From assembly GCA_034435675.1 (NCBI GenBank), contig DAOTWP010000088.1:1-34134 (forward strand): a DNA stretch of 34,134 nucleotides, in the 5' to 3' direction. This stretch comes from DAOTWP01 sp034435675. GTDB taxonomy: Bacteria > Chloroflexota > Anaerolineae > Aggregatilineales > Phototrophicaceae. Position 1 is the first letter of the stretch. Each line of letters starts with the position of its first letter. Shown piece by piece: positions 32,924 to 34,134 of this stretch. The translations under genes and the position numbers were made by a program. The notes under the pieces were generated by a model. The model was not told the DNA's origin. It saw nothing but the letters and a program-made list of their open reading frames with translations, and made no database searches.

Positions 32924-33151
32924 TTACTTTCTGGGTTTCCCCGCTTCAGTTATCTGGCGCACCAGCCCCAGCGCTGCCAGTGACAGGCTGATCATTTCGC
33001 CCGTGCGAATCTGGCGAGCGCCATCAGCCTCGGCGGACGCGCGCGCATACAAAAAGGCGGCAAGCAGCCCGAACAACGCACCGAGGCTGATGCCAACAAG
33101 ATAAAGCTGGTTGTTCGACGATGAAGTGCTGCTCGGTGTAATCTGGCTCAT
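32924..33151 (-). CDS. Small single-span membrane protein
   Basis: A 75-residue protein with a polar Ser/Thr-rich start (SQITPSSTSSSNNQ), one clear membrane segment (LYLVGISLGALFGLLAAFLYARA), and a charged middle and a moderately hydrophobic helix (EMISLSLAALGLVRQITEAG) before a basic end. It resembles the small envelope proteins often found in Chloroflexota genomes, but I recognise no family. It lies six bases from the upstream gene and five from the SRAP gene, so belongs to the same transcript. Confidence 0.75.
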   Translation of the reverse strand: MSQITPSSTSSSNNQLYLVGISLGALFGLLAAFLYARASAEADGARQIRTGEMISLSLAALGLVRQITEAGKPRK

Positions 33152-33157
33152 GTGGAC

Positions 33158-33634
33158 CTATTGCTCCTTAGGCGTAGTAGCGGAATTGTTTGCTGCATCT
33201 ACGGGGTCAAAAGCACTCAGGATTTTTTCAAAACGCGCGAAGCGCACATTCAGCGCAATACTTTGTTGGCTCAAGGCTTCGCCAGCGCTTGAGGTCCGTT
33301 CAGAAAGATCGCGGGTAACTTTTTCCAGCCGCACTAGTTGACGTCCGCTAAAAGTATGCGCTTTATTCATGGCACCAACCGCGACCCACATCACGAACAC
33401 CAAAGGCACAAGGCAGAGGGTCATGGGGCACAACACCATCACAATTAGCATGATGTCGCTCACCATGGACAACTGCGAACGACGCAGCGCCAGCGATACT
33501 GCCACCGCAGCCACGATGACCAGTAGACCGACAATCAGCCAGCGCCAGATGAAGCGCCGCGTTTCACGGCGGCTTTTCACAAGAACATCGGGGTCATCTA
33601 CAGGTGGAGATTGATTCTGTTCTGCCGCGCTCAT
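33158..33634 (-). CDS. Membrane protein with cytoplasmic coiled tail, unknown function
   Basis: A 158-residue protein with two membrane segments, WLIVGLLVIVAAVAVSLAL and MLIVMVLCPMTLCLVPLVFVMWVAV. The first follows a charged N-terminus (VKSRRETRRFIWR). The last 70 residues, KAHTFSGRQLVRLEKVTRDLSERTSSAGEALSQQS onward, look helical and may form a coiled coil. ATG 33643 in the same frame is an alternative start; AAAGG is badly placed for both. First gene of the run ending at acyP, and divergent from the gene at 33729 across a perfect palindrome. Confidence 0.75.
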   Translation of the reverse strand: MSAAEQNQSPPVDDPDVLVKSRRETRRFIWRWLIVGLLVIVAAVAVSLALRRSQLSMVSDIMLIVMVLCPMTLCLVPLVFVMWVAVGAMNKAHTFSGRQLVRLEKVTRDLSERTSSAGEALSQQSIALNVRFARFEKILSAFDPVDAANNSATTPKEQ

Positions 33635-33676
33635 GCCGCGCACATGCCTTTACTTTCGTGGTTGGGCAAACACACA

Positions 33677-33690
33677 TACAATGCATTGTA
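33677..33690. promoter_or_regulatory. Perfect 14-base palindrome between divergent genes
   Basis: TACAATGCATTGTA reads identically on both strands. It is centred between the membrane-protein gene starting at 33634 on the minus strand and the gene starting near 33729 on the plus strand. Each half also holds TACAAT, a good -10 box in either direction, although no good -35 accompanies it. It is either an operator shared by both genes or a symmetric promoter. Confidence 0.45.
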
Positions 33691-33728
33691 CCGCAGACAA
33701 AGCGAAGGTGAAAGCATTACAGCACCCT

Positions 33729-34134
33729 ATGGCATATGGTGACGCAAAACAACGCCTGCAAATCACATTTGGCAAAAGTGGCGCGCTCAAATACACGGGC
33801 AACCTTGATGTAGCGAAAATCTGGGAACGGGTCCTGCGGCGTGCCCACTTGCCAATCCTGTATTCCAAGGGCTTCAATACGCGCCCGCGCATTCAGCTTT
33901 CCACGGCGCTGGCACTGGGCATCACCAGCGAATGCGAAATGCTGGATGTCTTCTTACGCGAGGAAACCTCGCTGGATGGACTTGCCGAACGCCTGCTGCA
34001 AGTCAGCCCTACCGGGTTAGACATTATCGAAATTGAGAACGTACCGCTGGATGATCCGGCGCTGCAAACACGGGTGGACAGCAGTGAGTACCGCATTGTG
34101 TTTATGGATCACGTCGATTCGGCTGAGTTGCAGG
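33729..34134 (+). CDS. TIGR03936/DUF2344 radical-SAM-linked protein, 5' part
   Basis: An open frame runs from ATG 33729 off the window edge, 135 codons visible. It reads QRLQITFGKSGALKYTGNLD, then WERVLRRAHLPILYSKGFN and RPRIQLSTALALGITSECEM. This matches the TIGR03936 family pattern (RLRxxFxKxGxlrxxSHLDlxRxxERalRRAgLPxxySxGFnPrPrixxAxALplGvxSxxE). Members occur next to or fused with a radical-SAM protein, often near rplU-rpmA. The usual SHLD motif is GNLD here. No clear ribosome site precedes the ATG; GTG 33708 in the same frame is an alternative start. The 3' part is missing from the window. Confidence 0.85.
   Translation, partial: MAYGDAKQRLQITFGKSGALKYTGNLDVAKIWERVLRRAHLPILYSKGFNTRPRIQLSTALALGITSECEMLDVFLREETSLDGLAERLLQVSPTGLDIIEIENVPLDDPALQTRVDSSEYRIVFMDHVDSAELQ

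Overview
The window reads as a chromosomal segment of a moderately GC-rich member of the Chloroflexota, most likely an Anaerolineae-type lineage. This is an inference from gene content: Thr/Pro-rich linkers in secreted lipoproteins, a maltose-type sugar transporter without its ATPase, a three-gene set of unknown function of a kind I associate with this phylum, and the general style of the proteins. I see no phage, insertion sequence, CRISPR array, rRNA or tRNA. The content is mostly housekeeping, plus several uncharacterised genes and a notable number of inverted repeats in the gaps.

Layout. (1) 21-5012, minus strand: a tight five-gene run, ricT/PSP1 protein, PIG-L deacetylase, M20 amidohydrolase, a cyanophycinase-like protein lacking the usual catalytic residues, and purA. 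(2) 5226-6233, plus: trmB with an unusual C-terminal extension, divergent from the first run. (3) 6436-10669, plus: a sugar ABC transporter (binding protein and two permeases) with elaborate RNA-structure candidates before and after the binding-protein gene. (4) 10717-12447, minus: M29 aminopeptidase and thiol peroxidase, separated by a good intrinsic terminator. (5) 12545-19229, minus: the conserved rpmH-rnpA-yidD-yidC-jag cluster with a beta-propeller lipoprotein inserted between yidD and yidC, followed by a PfkB-type kinase and a YtcJ-type amidohydrolase. dnaA, the usual neighbour of rpmH, is absent. (6) 19480-23303, plus: three genes of no family I recognise, then a translationally coupled secreted beta-helix protein. 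(7) 23315-24721: a minus-strand lipoprotein and a small plus-strand membrane protein. (8) 24824-31751, plus: a PucR-type regulator and the large subunit of glutamate synthase (gltB), joined by a structured 493-base gap. (9) 31896-33634, minus: acylphosphatase, an SRAP/HMCES-type abasic-site protein and two small membrane proteins. (10) 33729 to the edge, plus: the 5' part of a TIGR03936/DUF2344 gene.

How the genes work together. The rpmH-rnpA-yidD-yidC-jag block links ribosome assembly, tRNA 5' maturation and membrane-protein insertion. purA and gltB serve purine and nitrogen metabolism, and the adjacent PucR-type regulator may respond to nitrogen or purine status. The best candidate for an undescribed system is the three-gene operon at 19480-21987, which shares a divergent promoter region with rpmH, where dnaA is usually found. 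The best nucleic-acid oddities are the interlocking inverted repeats at 7731-7796, the mutually exclusive hairpins at 6335-6391, the jag leader at 15914-15946 and the perfect palindrome at 33677-33690. All promoter, operator and hairpin calls were made by eye, without folding or searching.
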